A stretch of 64,000 bases of DNA from Colletotrichum lupini (GCF_023278565.1 NC_064676.1:1984001-2048000), one strand, 5' to 3'. Shown: positions 48,571 to 61,160, counted from the first letter of the stretch. The notes: generated by a model from the letters alone, not told the origin. Made by a program: numbers and translations.

Positions 48571-49124
48571 AGCGGGTTTTTTGGCCAAAAAAGCGCGCGC
48601 ATCAGATAGAGATGATTATTGCCTCTCTTCCCTTTGTATCAAGCTACCAAGGGCGGCTAGTTTAGCCCTCAGTGTACCAAATCCTCGCGAATACATCCTG
48701 ATCTAGAATATGGATCGGTTATTTTCATCTATCTTAAACCCGAGTCTGAGAAATCTGTGCCGTTTGATAAGCGTGTTGCCATTTATTGTTTTGCACACTC
48801 TTTAACGAGGGTGCCTTTATGTACGGGAGCAACAGTAATTACTGTGCAGAACGTTTAAAAAGGCTGGTCTACTACAACCTTTTCAAGGTTCCAACGAGAG
48901 CAAATATGACATGTACGGAGGGGGGGGTATGCAGAACTCCTCGACACCGTGAACGAGAAACAAAAATTGACTCCCACCACCACAGACGAGCCCCCCGAAT
49001 GCACCCTTCCTTGCCCTCCATGCAAATCCGTTTAGAAAACAACAGCCAACGGCCTAACCCCTCACTTAATAGAAAACGAATACCTCATCACACCACCCGC
49101 GCCTCGTCAAGTAAAACAAACCCG
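48571..49124. other. Convergent intergenic region, ATP3 / LSD1
   Basis: 554 bp holding both 3' ends. A g-run sits near 48921. No gene is supported. Confidence 0.55.
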
Positions 49125-52100
49125 TCAAAACTCCATCTCGCTGCCGTCACTTTCGGCGTAGCTGACATGCTTCGTCCTGCGGTACTTTTGCGCATTAATC
49201 TCCCTTTGCCGCGCCGTAGCAGCACTGTAACTATTCCCACCGCCGCTACCGCTCCCTCCTCCTCCTCCTCCGTTCTGCTGGAGCGGCACGTACGGGTGCT
49301 CCCGGTGATACGCGCTCATGGTCTCGACGTACTCTTTATCCCACCGCGCCGACGTCTCCTCGTACTGCTTTACGGCCTCGGCGTACGCCGTCTTCTGCGC
49401 GGCGGCCTCGTCCTCGAACGGCTTCTTCTCTTCCACGGAGGCGGCCCGCCACATCTTGGACGTCATGACGCGCACCTCGTTCGGCGCCGTCTTCTTCTTG
49501 TTGCCGTTGCCGCTGCTGGCCGCCGCCGCGCGCTCCTCCTCGCACCGCGTACGCGCGACCTCGAAGAAGGCCCGGCTGTAGAGGAGGTAGGCGTTGGCGG
49601 CTACCTTGGCCGGGCGTGCGGGCCGCTCGCCGATTTTGGCTTTGGTGTGTTCCCAGGCGGAGAGCTCGTAGGCTTCCAGGCGGATTTGTTCCGGGTCTTT
49701 GGGCCCCTCCATTTCTTTACGCTTGTTGGACACGTTGTTTCCTTTCCTTCGGACAAGGGGTGTCGGGACCTCTATCGGGCCGAGCATCGACTCGAGAACC
49801 TCTGACGCGGCGCGGAGTCCTGAGAGGTAGGCTCCGTGGACGGTAGCCGGGTGGGTGCCGATTGTGTGTTCTCCAGCGAAGAAGAGGTTGCCGATGGGGC
49901 GCGACATGGCGTCGTAGTCGTCCGGGTGCATCTCCGGTCCGGCCGAGGAGTAGCTTCCTCTCGCGAACCTGTCCGACGCCCAGCGGGTGACTACGGACTC
50001 GGCGGGGTACGGCACGCCGGGGCCGAAGACGCTGCGTAGGACCTCTGTCGCCTCGGCTATGAGGTCCTCGTTACTGCTGTGCTCCGTATCGAACCCGGCA
50101 TCACCGGCCATCAGGGCCACGAGGCACGGTATGCCGGTGGTCTGCGTGACGTTGAACCACTGGAACAAGCGGCCTCGTGAAGAGCCGTAGTCGCTTTGGT
50201 TTAGGCTGTGGCGGTTTGGGGCATCTCGAAGAACGCCAAAGATGTGCCTTTGCGTATCCCAGAATGGTTGATCATAAACCAGTACAAGCTTGTTGAGCAC
50301 TCCGTACCCTATACGGGTGACTGCTTCCGTCTTCCACTCGGGCAATGGCGGGTCGAACGCGACGTTGCCGTGTTTCAAGACTCCCAGAGGTATCGTCGAA
50401 ACGACGTAGTCTGCGTCGATGGACGTCCCGTCCTCACACTCAATCGAAGCACGCCCGTTATTCTGTGGTTGGTACGTGATCTTTTTGACCGCGGATTTCG
50501 GGCGTACGTCGAGAGGAGTGGGACAGTGCATGAGGCCTCTGGGAACGCTTTGGTAGCCACCGACGATCATGGTGTGCTTGCCTTCCCACTCATTGCCAGC
50601 GTCAATGTCCCAGCCTCCAAGACTGAGATTATGAAGATTTGTAGCGTTACTGTATTCCAGATTCGCAACGTGCCAGTTGATGAGACGGTGATCTTGGGCA
50701 GTCAGGTCGACAATGTTGCGGTATTGAAGGACGGCTTCGTCCATGACCGAACCGAGCGTGGCCGCTGGCAGAGTAACAGCCTCGTTCAGATCGATATTGG
50801 CGTCGTTTGCCAAACCGGTCTTCAACGTCCACCCCATTGCCAGGGCTTTCTCGGTTGCCTTGAGTACACCTGGTGTGCCAGGCTGAGTGTGGACGCGGCC
50901 AGTGAGCTTATCTGACGAGACCGGCACCAGGTTTACTCGTTCGGGGACATTTTGTTGCGAAACGGGCGGTGCATGTGGGAGAGCCGCCACCGCTTCCTCA
51001 GCTTGGTGAATTGTCCTGTGGCCGTCACTCACGGCGTCTCGCGCCTCGTCGATCAAGTCTCGATTGCCCTCGATAAGCTTGGCGGGCTGTGACTTGAACT
51101 TGTATTCGCTGACGCGATCTAAGCAGTCATTGTAGAGCCTCTCTACGAGCTGGTCCCTTGCAAAATCCACCGGCTTGCCATTGGAATCGTAAATTGTCGT
51201 TTCCGATCTCAGGGCACGGTATGGGAGGCACAATTGCGCACGCACGAGAACGTTCATCGGGTTGCCGCGTTCGAAGCCAGTGATGATCATGCCGCCCATT
51301 TCGGCGGTGAACCGTTCCCCGTCAAAATCGGGCAGTGATATTGTCGGTTTTGTTTTGAACTCCCTCGAGTAGACCCTTCCACCCACTCGCCCACGCCCTT
51401 CCAGCACCACAATTTCAGGCACTGGTTCTCCGAGCGCCCGGAAACGATCCTCATACTGCCGTATTAAGCCGTCCAAATGTCTGGCGCAGCCCAAGCCGGA
51501 CATACCAGCACCGATGATCACAATCCTTTTCTTGTTAAGCGGGACTTCTGCCTCTACGTCTTCTTCTTCTTGTCGATCGTTCGTCGCTGGAAACTCTACA
51601 CAGCCAAAGTTGATATACCCGCGTCGTAACAGCCAATCGTAACATATACTTGCGACGTCAACCCATCTGGCACCAGCGCAACCAACCGCTTCGTTCCTTG
51701 TCACTGCAACACGTGGGTTATTGTACCAGAGCCGGAGGATGCCGTTTCTGATATTCAGATACGTGGTGACTTGAACATGGCTGATGTGTTGTCGCAGCAT
51801 CTGATATTCTTCCTGGTGTAGGGCGTACGGGTTTAGTCTCGATGACTCGGCTGCTTCTATGCATTGCCTTGCATATTCATAGCTTGATAAATTCGAGGGT
51901 ATGGACGACTTCGGCTTCACGTTGAAGGTCTGTCGCAATGCCTCGCGTACCGGAGGGGTCTCTGCTGACGGTATAGACTCTTCCGTATGCCCGTCCAGTT
52001 CAACAGGGGTCGTTGCCTTACTAGACACCGACGGCGGGACCGATGAAAGCTCAGACTGGTCGTGATCAGACAAATTGGTCATCGGCGACTCGAAAGATTC

Positions 52101-52579
52101 GTGAGGGGTATCGTGTGACTGGATGCGGAGGGTCTCTAACGGAGCAGCCGCGTCATCGGGCATTGGTGAACTGATCGATGGTCAGCTAAACTCGATCTCG
52201 AGCCTCCCAGCATTCATCTGATGAAGCCAGGACACCATCGTGAAAAGATGCCGTAGTGTATCACCTACTCAGGGTCCGATAATGTGCCGGAAGGATGTTC
52301 CGCCTCATCCAGGCTTGAGTCATCCAGGTCCATGTCCATGTCTTCTGTCCACACGACGATTTCCGGGGCAATTTCTGAAATTGCTTCTGATGAGATTCGA
52401 CTTGACGGCGTTGGTGTCGTCGATTCTGATAAGTGTGAAGTCGATATCCGACTCAGCATCGCACTGGCCCTCGAAGGCGTGAAGTCTGATATATGTGAGG
52501 CCCGATCCGGAAAATCCATCAATGATCCCTTCCCAAACCCCGGTTCCTGCTTAACCCGAGACCTCGGACTTGATCTCAT
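49125..52579 (-). CDS. LSD1: LSD1-type histone lysine demethylase (SWIRM, amine oxidase, HMG box)
   Basis: Flavin-dependent demethylase of histone lysines, acting in chromatin. Exons (minus) 52579-52269 and 52170-49125 give 1,118 residues. The 98-bp intron ends in atcag and joins S-D-P-D-S-P-M in frame, so the ATG at 52163 is internal. Order: disordered acidic N-terminus with a V-K-Q-E sumoylation-type site, SWIRM (~194-298), FAD site G-A-G-M-S-G (~324), E-G-R-G-R-V-G-G-R, the substrate-side Lys in G-V-L-N-K-L-V-L (~731), F-F-A-G-E-H-T (~868), then an HMG box (~953-1061) split by a Ser/Lys-rich insert, and a glycine-rich tail. The SWIRM-oxidase-HMG order matches fungal LSD1 proteins. In Neurospora, LSD1 restrains heterochromatin spreading; any link to the nearby silent block is only suggestive. 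Confidence 0.93.
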
Positions 52580-53423
52580 ATTTCAGTCGTCGACACGGAT
52601 TGAACTCGAGTATGAAAGATGGATATATATGTTGGCGCAGGCGGATGGTCGGTGATGATGAAATCTGCTCAGTCTGAGTCCCGACCAGGGTGTTATATGG
52701 CGGGTCTAGTCCCGAGTCGATAACATGTTACGATATCTCAGGTAGACCCGGATAGTCTCGCTGTATAAGCCTGGTCAGCTGATTTAAGTTCTCAGGCTCG
52801 CAGGACTTGATATAAGACGAAGCAATTGCAATGTACTTACCTTTTGACTGCGGAGACGCCACTTGCCCCAGCTGCAGGGCACTGTCCCGTGTTCGGTGCT
52901 TGATTGAGCCGTCCCGATGCAGGTCAAGTCGCGGTATACCGAAAAGGCACTAGGTGAGTCGTAAACAACTCAGTCTATTGTTTGAGACAAGTATGTTGAG
53001 AAATCAAAAGTAACCCGGTCATAAAAGGAAGTCGTCAGGTACATGACCCGTTGAAATCGCTAAGTTCGGCATTGGACATGAGGAGCTCAAGCGTTCGAGA
53101 CAAAAAAGGTGGGTCACGTGATGGGCCTTTGCTCCCGTCAGTCGCAAGCCACCCGACCTGACACAGTGCTATATGGGCTGACTGCAGGCCCGAGCCAAAA
53201 CCGGCAACACCACTGAAGTTCAGGAAGGCACTGACTCGAGGGGCCAGACTGCCGGCTAGCAACACCCAATATTCACGACGAGCAATGATGATTGCTTCTA
53301 GTTGGGAAACACTTCTCCACGAGAAGCTCATTATCTGTATGTTGGTCGTATCTTCAAATGCCGAATACGGCGTTCCTGTCTCTCAGCTCTACCAGTCTTC
53401 CACCACAAACCCTGCGCCCTTTC
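52580..53423. other. Intergenic, LSD1 upstream / VPS33 3' end
   Basis: 844 bp. Likely promoter and leader of the demethylase plus the VPS33 3' UTR. A cacgtg site lies near 53114-53119. No gene is supported. Confidence 0.55.
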
Positions 53424-55719
53424 TCATGCAGTTGGGCTCACCGGCTTGACGTTATCTCTTGCAAACGAATCCTTCTCAATTGCCGCATCCATCATTCGGT
53501 CTCCGCTAATGATCGATGTTGTGCAGATGACGATGTTTCTCCGAGCTACGAATGATACAGATTAGTTTGGCAATGCTTCACGAGATAAGTTCAATATGGA
53601 TAAATACCTTCTTCCTGCTTTGCAATGAACCGCAAAGCAGCGATTTCGGTGAATGTTATACCTCCGACGAACACCACAAATACCGTTTGCTTCTCTGTGC
53701 CTCCCGAAAGCAACGCTCGAGCTTTGACGGCCTTCTCCTCACCCTTTTGCAGCTCGTAGAATGTCTGCCCGCGGACGTGCTTTACGGCCTCGTCGAAGCC
53801 GTGCCAGCCCTGAGCCGCGGACGCTCCTGTCGCACCACTTGCGCCATTGCCTCTGGTGACTTTGAGCAGATACTGCTTTTGCAGCACACATTGTACAAGA
53901 CGGATTGACAGTGGCGCATACCCGCTGTATACATAGGCGATGTCGTTTGGATCGTCTTCCTGAACTTCATCGACGATGAGACGCAGAAGTTTGCGGAGAT
54001 ACGTGTAGTTCGTCTTTGTCCCTGTTGTGTTGCCACCAGAGCCAGTCATCGGGATCATTTCTGCCAATGGAGAAGAGCGCGACAAGAATAATTGAAGCTT
54101 CTCGAGGTTATTAAGCGTGAGGATGTGCTGATAGCCGTAGCCCTCGAGGATAAGTCGTCGGAACTGGTCGAATTCCTTCGGTTTGATGCCGCCTGATATG
54201 CATGAGTAAATGCAAAGCAGCCTCAGCACTTCTGGTAACGGTGTGTCGCGGGCGATTAATTCCTCGATGGCTTCGAATTGTGAGGAAGGGTCCGCGCCAG
54301 CAGCTAGATTCTGCTGAGCTTCCAAGAGACCTTTGAACTGGTCTGTCCGTGTGTACTTCATGACCTCCTCTGCTAGACCTGTATGTATGCGCAGGCTTTG
54401 CTGCTCCGCTTGATATCCGGGCAGCTTACTGACAAAGTCCTTGAGCTCAGCGATGGATTTGTGGCTGTTTCGTCCTTCGTAGTCCTTTTGCAAATTCTGA
54501 AGTCGCCGAGCGACTTTGTTCAGCAAGCTACCGACAATGGCGAAATTTGTGTCGCGAAGTTGTTCGTATAATTTATCAGAGGAATCCAGCTGGATTTTGC
54601 GTTTCCTGGCTTGCGCGCTTGTCGCTGAGGATTGAGAAGGGGCACCGACAACTGTCGTATCAACTTCAGCTTGGTTGTTCTGGATGCCGAATACTTCGTC
54701 GATGAGTCCCTCGTAGGTCAGTTGAGTTAACAGAGGAGTGACAAAATCCACTTCGCGGTCGATTATTATAACGCTTTCGGTGAGTGTGCTTGGTGCCAAG
54801 CCACCTCGATTCGTCTCGTTCGCATCCTCGCCCGCAAGTATCTCTTGTCGCATTCGTGCTAGGAGCTCCGCAACTCGTTTTGCGTTGTCGCCTTTGCCGA
54901 TGATTCGGGGAAACAAGCCGTGATTCTGTTGGATCTCCATCAATGCCTTGGCGAGCAGGAATGACGGAGTGACGTCTTTCGAGAGATACAGGTCGCGGAA
55001 AGACTCATCCAACTCGAGGGAGAGAAGATCCTTCTCAAGCGGGAAGAAGTATAAAGGCAGTTCAGAGATGTTCACGTCGCCCAATACGCCGGCCTCCTCG
55101 AGCAACTTGTCGGAGACGAGTGTTCGTCTAGGCACCCAGAAGATGTGGAATTCATGGCCTGTTTGGCTCTCTCGCTGTAAGCGACGGATCTGCTCTGAGA
55201 GGTTGTTAGCATGAAGTGCTGCTCACCCAGTAGCATGGAGATCGGCTGCAAGAAGCCTCGCCACCAAGCACTGTCTTTCTCGGCAGACCACGGATGATGA
55301 TCGCACGAGTAAGCCTAAGAAGCTTCGTAGAAATCCGATTGGAAGTGAAAGAGAATGTGAGATCCGGATAGTGAAGGGTGCTGACCTGCTATGGCTGACG
55401 CATGGCGAGCGCACTCGCCGCGGGCTATGAAGATGACATTTCGCTGGCTGGTGTCGGCGTTCTTGTTCTCGAGGAAGAAGAACTTGTCTACGCCGTATTC
55501 CTGGAGAGTAGCGACCTTGACGATGGTACTGATCGGGCCCGCTAAGCTGCGCTCAAGAATGAGGTTCTTCTTCCCCCGGACCTGGAAACGCCGAGGTTAG
55601 CTCACGAAGAACAGGCAGCCGGGGCGAAATGCCTTACTTACAGCCTCGAGCAGGTAGAGGAGGTCCTTGCGCGCTTTGTCCTTTATCTGGTCCGTATTGA
55701 AGCCAGCTCGAGGAGCCAT
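53424..55719 (-). CDS. VPS33: Vps33, Sec1/Munc18 subunit of HOPS/CORVET
   Basis: Chaperones SNARE assembly for endosome and vacuole fusion. Exons (minus): 55719-55642, 55581-55386, 55194-53608 and 53545-53424, introns 60, 191 and 62 bp, 660 residues in phase throughout. Family marks include the N-terminal K-D-L-L-Y-L-L-E-A-V-R-G-K-K-N-L, the F-H-I-F-W-V-P-R-R-T block, I-I-I-D-R-E-V-D-F-V-T-P-L, and G-G-I-T-F-T-E-I-A-A-L-R-F near the end. The last exon supplies A-R-R-N-I-V-I-C-T-T-S-I-I-S-G, which a single-frame reading misses because it stops 17 bases into the last intron. A gtgagc sequence at the end of the final exon could be an alternative donor, so the last few residues are less certain. 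Confidence 0.94.
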
Positions 55720-56504
55720 TTTCAGTTCTCCATGCAACTGGCACCGGGTGTTGTTTCGTGGAGCGCAGATTGACCGCTGCTGGGCGAGGTGACGTGGTCG
55801 GGGTAAGGTGAGGTAGGTAGATGGAACGGTGACGGAGAGCTGTGGTCGCAAAGCACCTGGAGCTATCGGGTTGAAAGATTAGATTGGCTACCTCAGTACG
55901 GGAATCTTGCACAGAGAGCATTTGCGTCAGCGGGGCCAGGCCACCAGGGTGATTTAGGTGCTACGCTACCTCACAGTGCAGGTGCTCTTTCGGGGAATTC
56001 CATGCCGGATCAGTGGGGGCCAGTCACTGTGTCCGGCCCGCTATCCAATCCGCCAGGTCGATGAATGTCTCAACCTGGAAATGTTTCCAGAAACAATGCT
56101 TCGCGATCGTTGGTCGCGACGGTTTATTCTGCAGACTTGCAGCATGAAAGCTCTAGAATATGATCTACTTGCTAACATGATGCGCAGTCGAGGTCACCTA
56201 GGATGTATACCTTACATGGCCAAAAAAAAGCATGGTCCGCTGATCCTACCAAACATCAACATGGGTGTCAATACCGTCCTCTACGGATGCGATCCCGCTC
56301 GTGACACAATTTTCCCGGCTGATCTCTTCGAGATATCGCTCCACGAAAGCTGACGAGGGCCAAAATCGCCTTAGTCACCTCATCTTCTCCCCCTCAGCCG
56401 AGCACCAGCTCCCGAACACTCCGCTTGTCCTGGGGTCCCCTTCTGTATGCCGAAATCCGATACAACGCCATACCCAACCCTGCCGCGCAAATGTCTTGTG
56501 TTGT
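55720..56504. other. Intergenic, VPS33 upstream / UBE2W-like 3' end
   Basis: 785 bp between two genes on the same strand. Presumed VPS33 promoter. The plus-strand frames at 55958-56353 and 56265-56615 have no protein-like features. Confidence 0.5.
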
Positions 56505-57148
56505 TCAAACGGTGTTATCGTGATAGTAGAAGTCAATATCTCTAGGGCGCAAGCGATTGCTCCGAACGAACTCGTCATCTCCCGCCGGCCGCTCGTTCTT
56601 TTCGTTGCCTGTTAACATGCTCTGTATACTCATGCAGACGCTCTCGACGTTCTGTACGGGACTCCAGCCTTGGCTGCCGAGCAAATCGAGACAGATGATG
56701 CCATTGGAGTAGATATGAGGGTGCATGGGAATCGGTCGCTCGGTGGTCTTGACGAAGGTGACCTCTGGGGGTTCTATAGACCAGATTATGTTACTTGGGG
56801 AGGTACTGAGGAGCTGGTATGCGCTGAGAGGCATACCTATGGGATATTGTTGGGAGAACTTGAATTTCAGCCTGTAAACCTGGTCTTTATACAGCGGGTT
56901 GTCGTCCAAGACTTTGATGTCCATGATCCATTCTTCGAAGTTGTCGGCCGAGATGAGCTCGATACCGGGAGGCAGGCCAGAGTTGAGCTGTGAGAGTTAG
57001 GAAGATTCCTGAGGCGAGCGCGCGCAATGCGACAAGGTGCAAATGGATCGATCGCGGGACGGACAGGTTGAGGCAGCGAGCTGGGCGTGAGGTTACGAAC
57101 CTTGGACAACTCTTTGGCCAGCCGCTTGGAAGCAAAGCTGGAAGCCAT
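56505..57148 (-). CDS. UBE2W-type ubiquitin-conjugating enzyme (E2)
   Basis: E2 of the family that ubiquitinates protein N-termini in animals. Exons (minus): 57148-57101, 56987-56837 and 56773-56505; 155 residues, the family length (human UBE2W is about 151). The block H-P-H-I-Y-S-N-G-I-I-C-L holds the catalytic Cys (residue 94), followed by W-S-P-V-Q-N-V-E-S-V-C-M-S-I and the family C-terminus D-F-Y-Y-H-D-N. The 63-bp intron 56836-56774 is a multiple of three without stops; leaving it in inserts 21 residues between Y-P-I and P-P-E-V, where relatives have none. The first intron (113 bp) starts gttcgt. N-terminal ubiquitination activity is known for the animal protein and inferred here. Confidence 0.9.
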
Positions 57149-59583
57149 TTTGAAGGGCGATCGAATGGGCTGGAGGAGGATGAAGCCCAGGCGAAAGTGG
57201 CTCGACGAAGGAAAAGGGAGAAGTTGAGCGAAGGAGAAGTTGTCAGTCGGCGGCTCGAGGAGCAGCCCAGGCAAGGCAGGCGGGTTGCGGCTCGCTGCTT
57301 GCTGAGGGGCTTGTTGGTCGCTTGGAGGGGCTGCCCAGAGAGGAGGACCCCCCGAATTGGTGGTTCCTGCCGAGAACAGCAGCCAAAGTGTCCAGGAATG
57401 TGGGAAGCAGCCGATGCGGGAGCCAAATCCCAGGGTCTAAACCTGGGGGTATTAAAGAAAGCCGGATGCAAATCAAAGAGGACGGCAAAGCAAATACGCG
57501 CCCAACAATGAGAGTGAACGAGGCAAGTGTGCAGCAACGTCAGTTGTTCGGTCGGTTTAACAATGTTGAGACACGCGGGCGTGTTGGAGACGGTCCACGA
57601 GTTACAGGCGTGTACGGTGGCACTTAGCTCTTTACGTAGCACGTAGCACTCAGGTGCTCTATAGGTTGTTTACTGTATGAAGTACCTGTGTACTGCGTAC
57701 ACAGATTAAAGTACTATACTGGAAAGCTGGAACACCTTACCTAAGGCTTTCAAGGTCCAAATGACGCCGCGGGGGAGGATTGGCGGCGGCTCAATGCATC
57801 TTGAACCGATGCGAATGCGCGTGCTGTAACCCAGTCGCAGGCCCGGTGGATCCACTTTTCTCAATGCCAGTGACAGCCCAAAAAGCATTGCATCTTTGAA
57901 GAGCAAGAGCAAGAGCGGCCAGGGACAGCCTACCTACAGGTACCTTGCCTTAGGTACGTATTCGTTGTGTGAGGCAGTCCTGTTATCAATAAGGTAGCCT
58001 CTCATAACTGGGCACCTACCTTATACTGGATTCTTTGCCATCAATCTTCTTAGCCCTCAAGAATAGGTAGGTATATGTATCAACATCAAGACAGCAAGGC
58101 GCTGCAATGATAGATGAGCATGCACTTCCGTCTAGACGCAGTCATATGTCACGCGCCATTTCTGAGGATATTGCGGTAGAGTCTGCCAAATATATGTGCT
58201 TCTGGAATGTCACAAATGTCTCTACCTTAGCCAGCAAACTGCTTTCTGTCTGAATCATTTCCCTGCTTGAGGGCCGACGTTTAACCACGCCAGACTCAAA
58301 CACCCAAATTGTCATTGATGACGTCTGCTGGCGAAAACACTTCATGGGCCAGGCTAGGAGGATACATGCAGAGTATAGATCAGGCTTTGCTGAGCAACAC
58401 TGCAACTCTGATCTATGGATGTCTAAATATTGACAGGAGGGAGCCATCGACACTGCAGCTGTCGACTAATCGGATACCATACCCAGCATGCCTCGTCCAC
58501 TTAAGATCGAAGATATGGGATCATCTACCTCTGAAGATGCGGTTGCAAGCAGATCGAATCGGAGGATAAGCCTTACGACCCAGCAAACCCAATGGATTGG
58601 AGCCTGGAAGTCAATGCCTGTCATAGGCACACGAGGGTGACAGGGCAGCCAGCAGATAGATGCAAGGTGGAAAGAGTGGCCTCCTCAGCCACACTTCGGC
58701 GGCTCCCTCATCCTCCGATGTGTGCCTCCATTGCCTCCATTGCCTCCACAGCTCCAGTCGTTTTGATCGTTCAGGATACGGCGGTCCACTCCAAGACGCC
58801 CAGGACCCTTGTCCATCATCGTTAGTGCTCGTGGATGCCGTCGCTCATCCACGGCCATGTCCGTGCTCTCCCTCTTCTTCTGCGGCCTGCCCCTCATTTC
58901 TCTGCGGCTGAGCATCCTTTTCAATTCTTACCAGCCCACAAGGCTCACTCCAGCCTGCCGTGACCCCTGAATCTTGTTCCCGGTGATGCCACAACCGCCT
59001 TTTTCGTTTTTCTGTGCACATGCTGGAGCTGTACAGCCTGAAGGTTAGGTTAGGTTGCCTCCAGGAGGTATGCTGTGTAGTGACTTTACCTTGGTACCTT
59101 TACCTGCCCCCTACAGATAGGCTTTACAGATAGACGCAGCACATGAATATATGTATTCAAGAGCCATTCACCCCCAGACCCGGGGACAAGAAGTACCTAT
59201 TCTCATTCTACCAACAGTTGCAAGGTGCTTGATCCCAAGAGTACCTCTTACGCTCTTACTTCCCGCTTTACCCCACCTCCCCCTCAACCCAAGCACCAAG
59301 AGCTACCAGCACCCCGACGACCCCCCTCCCGAATCCCGTCCAGTCTACCTGGGAAGTCTCCATCAGCAACCGCTGCTTCTCTGTCCTGTCCAGGGTCGAG
59401 CCTTCTTTCTGCTCGATTTTTCTACTCCAGACCTACGCCAGCCTCAAGCTCTCCCTCATAAACGTCGTCTGCACTCCCACCGCTGACGCCCGCCTCTTCT
59501 CGGTCCCATCATCCCCAAGGCTGTGTCTGTCCGATCATTCCACACACACAACTCTCGCTGCGACCGATAACCCCGCCTCAAAA
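57149..59583. other. Divergent intergenic region, E2 / CaMK
   Basis: About 2.4 kb without a supported gene. It contains short taggtac/aggtagg-type motifs at 57,640-58,075, a cctccattg repeat near 58727-58750, and a ggtta repeat at 59043-59057. The 350 bp before 59584 are strongly pyrimidine-rich and probably form the kinase promoter and long 5' leader. Confidence 0.55.
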
Positions 59584-61160
59584 ATGAGTTGTAAGTTTTT
59601 GGATCGAACTGCTCTTCTGTGATCTTGCCAGGTCGTTGTCCTGCTCTGCCGTGATTGCGAACATGCTACCTCGCGCAACACTTCTCCAGTCCTACTGCTC
59701 CCAATCCACAATCAATGCTGACCGCACGCTCGCCCATAGTCTCCAATATGCTCAGCAGGCTCCAGGGCCAACCCGAGAGCTACGATAAGAAGTACGAACA
59801 ATTCCAGACCAATATCTAGATACCATATCCTGACGTCCTCTCTACAGGGCTAAATATCGCTTCGGTCGCACTCTCGGAGCTGGAACTTACGGTATCGTCC
59901 GTGAGGCTGACGGTCCTACTGGCAAGTGCGCCGTCAAGATTATTCTCAAGAAGAATGTGAAGGGCAACGAGAGAATGGTCTACGACGAGCTGGACATGCT
60001 CCAGCGTCTGAAGCACCCTCACATTGTCAAGTTCGTTGACTGGTTTGAGTCGCGTGTGAGCAACCCTCCGCTGCGAAGCCATGCCCGGACTGTCAAAACT
60101 GACAACTATCTTATAGGACAAGTACTACATCGTCACTGAACTAGCTACTGGCGGAGAGCTGTTCGATCGTATTTGCGAGCAGGGCAAGTTCACGGAGAAG
60201 GATGCTTCGCAAACCATCAAGCAGGTCCTCGAAGCCGTCAACTACTTGCACCAGAACAACGTCGTACACAGAGGCAAGTTTTGCCATTATAACTTGGGTG
60301 CCCATTTCTTTCTAACTAGTAGATCAGACTTGAAGCCCGAGAACCTCCTGTACCTTACCAGAGATATGGAGTCCGATCTCGTCTTGGCCGATTTCGGTAT
60401 CGCCAAGATGCTCGACCGCAAAGACGAAGTCCTCACAACAATGGCCGGTTCCTTCGGCTACGCAGCCCCTGAGGTCATGTTGAAGAAGGGCCATGGTAAG
60501 CCGGTAGACATGTGGTCCATGGGTGTCATCACATACACTCTGCTTTGCGGTTACTCTCCTTTCCGCTCGGAGAACCTCCAGGATCTTATCGATGAGTGCA
60601 GTAATGCTCAGGTCGTCTTCCACGAGCGCTACTGGAAGGATGTCAGCGATGATGCAAAGGACTTCATTTTGCATCTTCTGCAACCAGAGCCCGTCAAGCG
60701 CTGGTCGAGTGAAGTATGTACCAGCCCTGCACCAATGTCGACAAATAAGCACTGACAATGACAACAGGAAGCTCTCCACCACCCGTGGCTCAGCGGAGAG
60801 AATGCCACCGACCACAACTTGCTGCCCGAGATCAAGGCCTACATGGCCAAGGCCCGTCTTCGCCGCGGTATCGAGATGGTCAAGCTTGCCAACAGAATCG
60901 AGACGCTCAAGGCACAAGAAGAGGACACAGAGGACTCAGACTTCCCAGCCGACGCTATCAGCGCCGCAGACCAGTCCAAGCACGTTGGCGCACACGAAGT
61001 TGCCACTGGCGAGAAGCGCAGCCTTTCCAAGACCATCAAGGGCGCCATCTTCCGTGAGGTCGTCCTTGCCAAGGTCCGCGAGATGAAGCAGCAGCAGGAC
61101 ACACTCAAGGTGAAGGAGGATGCGGAGAAGGAGCACAGAAGACGCAGCTTTCAGGGATGA
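59584..61160 (+). CDS. CMK1: Calcium/calmodulin-dependent protein kinase, CaMKI type
   Basis: Ser/Thr kinase activated by Ca2+/calmodulin. Exons: 59584-59590 (7 nt), 59740-59791, 59848-60055, 60117-60273, 60328-60713 and 60768-61160; 400 residues in phase. The 7-nt first exon joined to the second gives M-S-F-S-N-M-L, as I recall for fungal homologues. Kinase marks: G-A-G-T-Y-G, catalytic Lys50 (A-V-K), H-R-D-L-K-P-E-N with Asp142, D-F-G at 163-165, and T-T-M-A-G-S-F-G-Y in the activation loop. After the kinase domain, [14 protein letters not shown] is a basic amphipathic helix fitting the autoinhibitory/calmodulin-binding region. The fourth intron (60274-60327) uses GC-AG ends and splits the HRD motif. 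Confidence 0.95.

Noticed and set aside
49125..52163. LSD1 as a single-exon gene starting at 52163
   Set aside because: An upstream exon joins in frame through clear gtaggt...tcag splice sites and adds acidic, protein-like sequence.
59043..59057. Telomere-like ggttaggttaggttg
   Set aside because: Only 2-3 units of ggtta, not the fungal TTAGGG repeat, and it lies inside a gene-rich promoter region.
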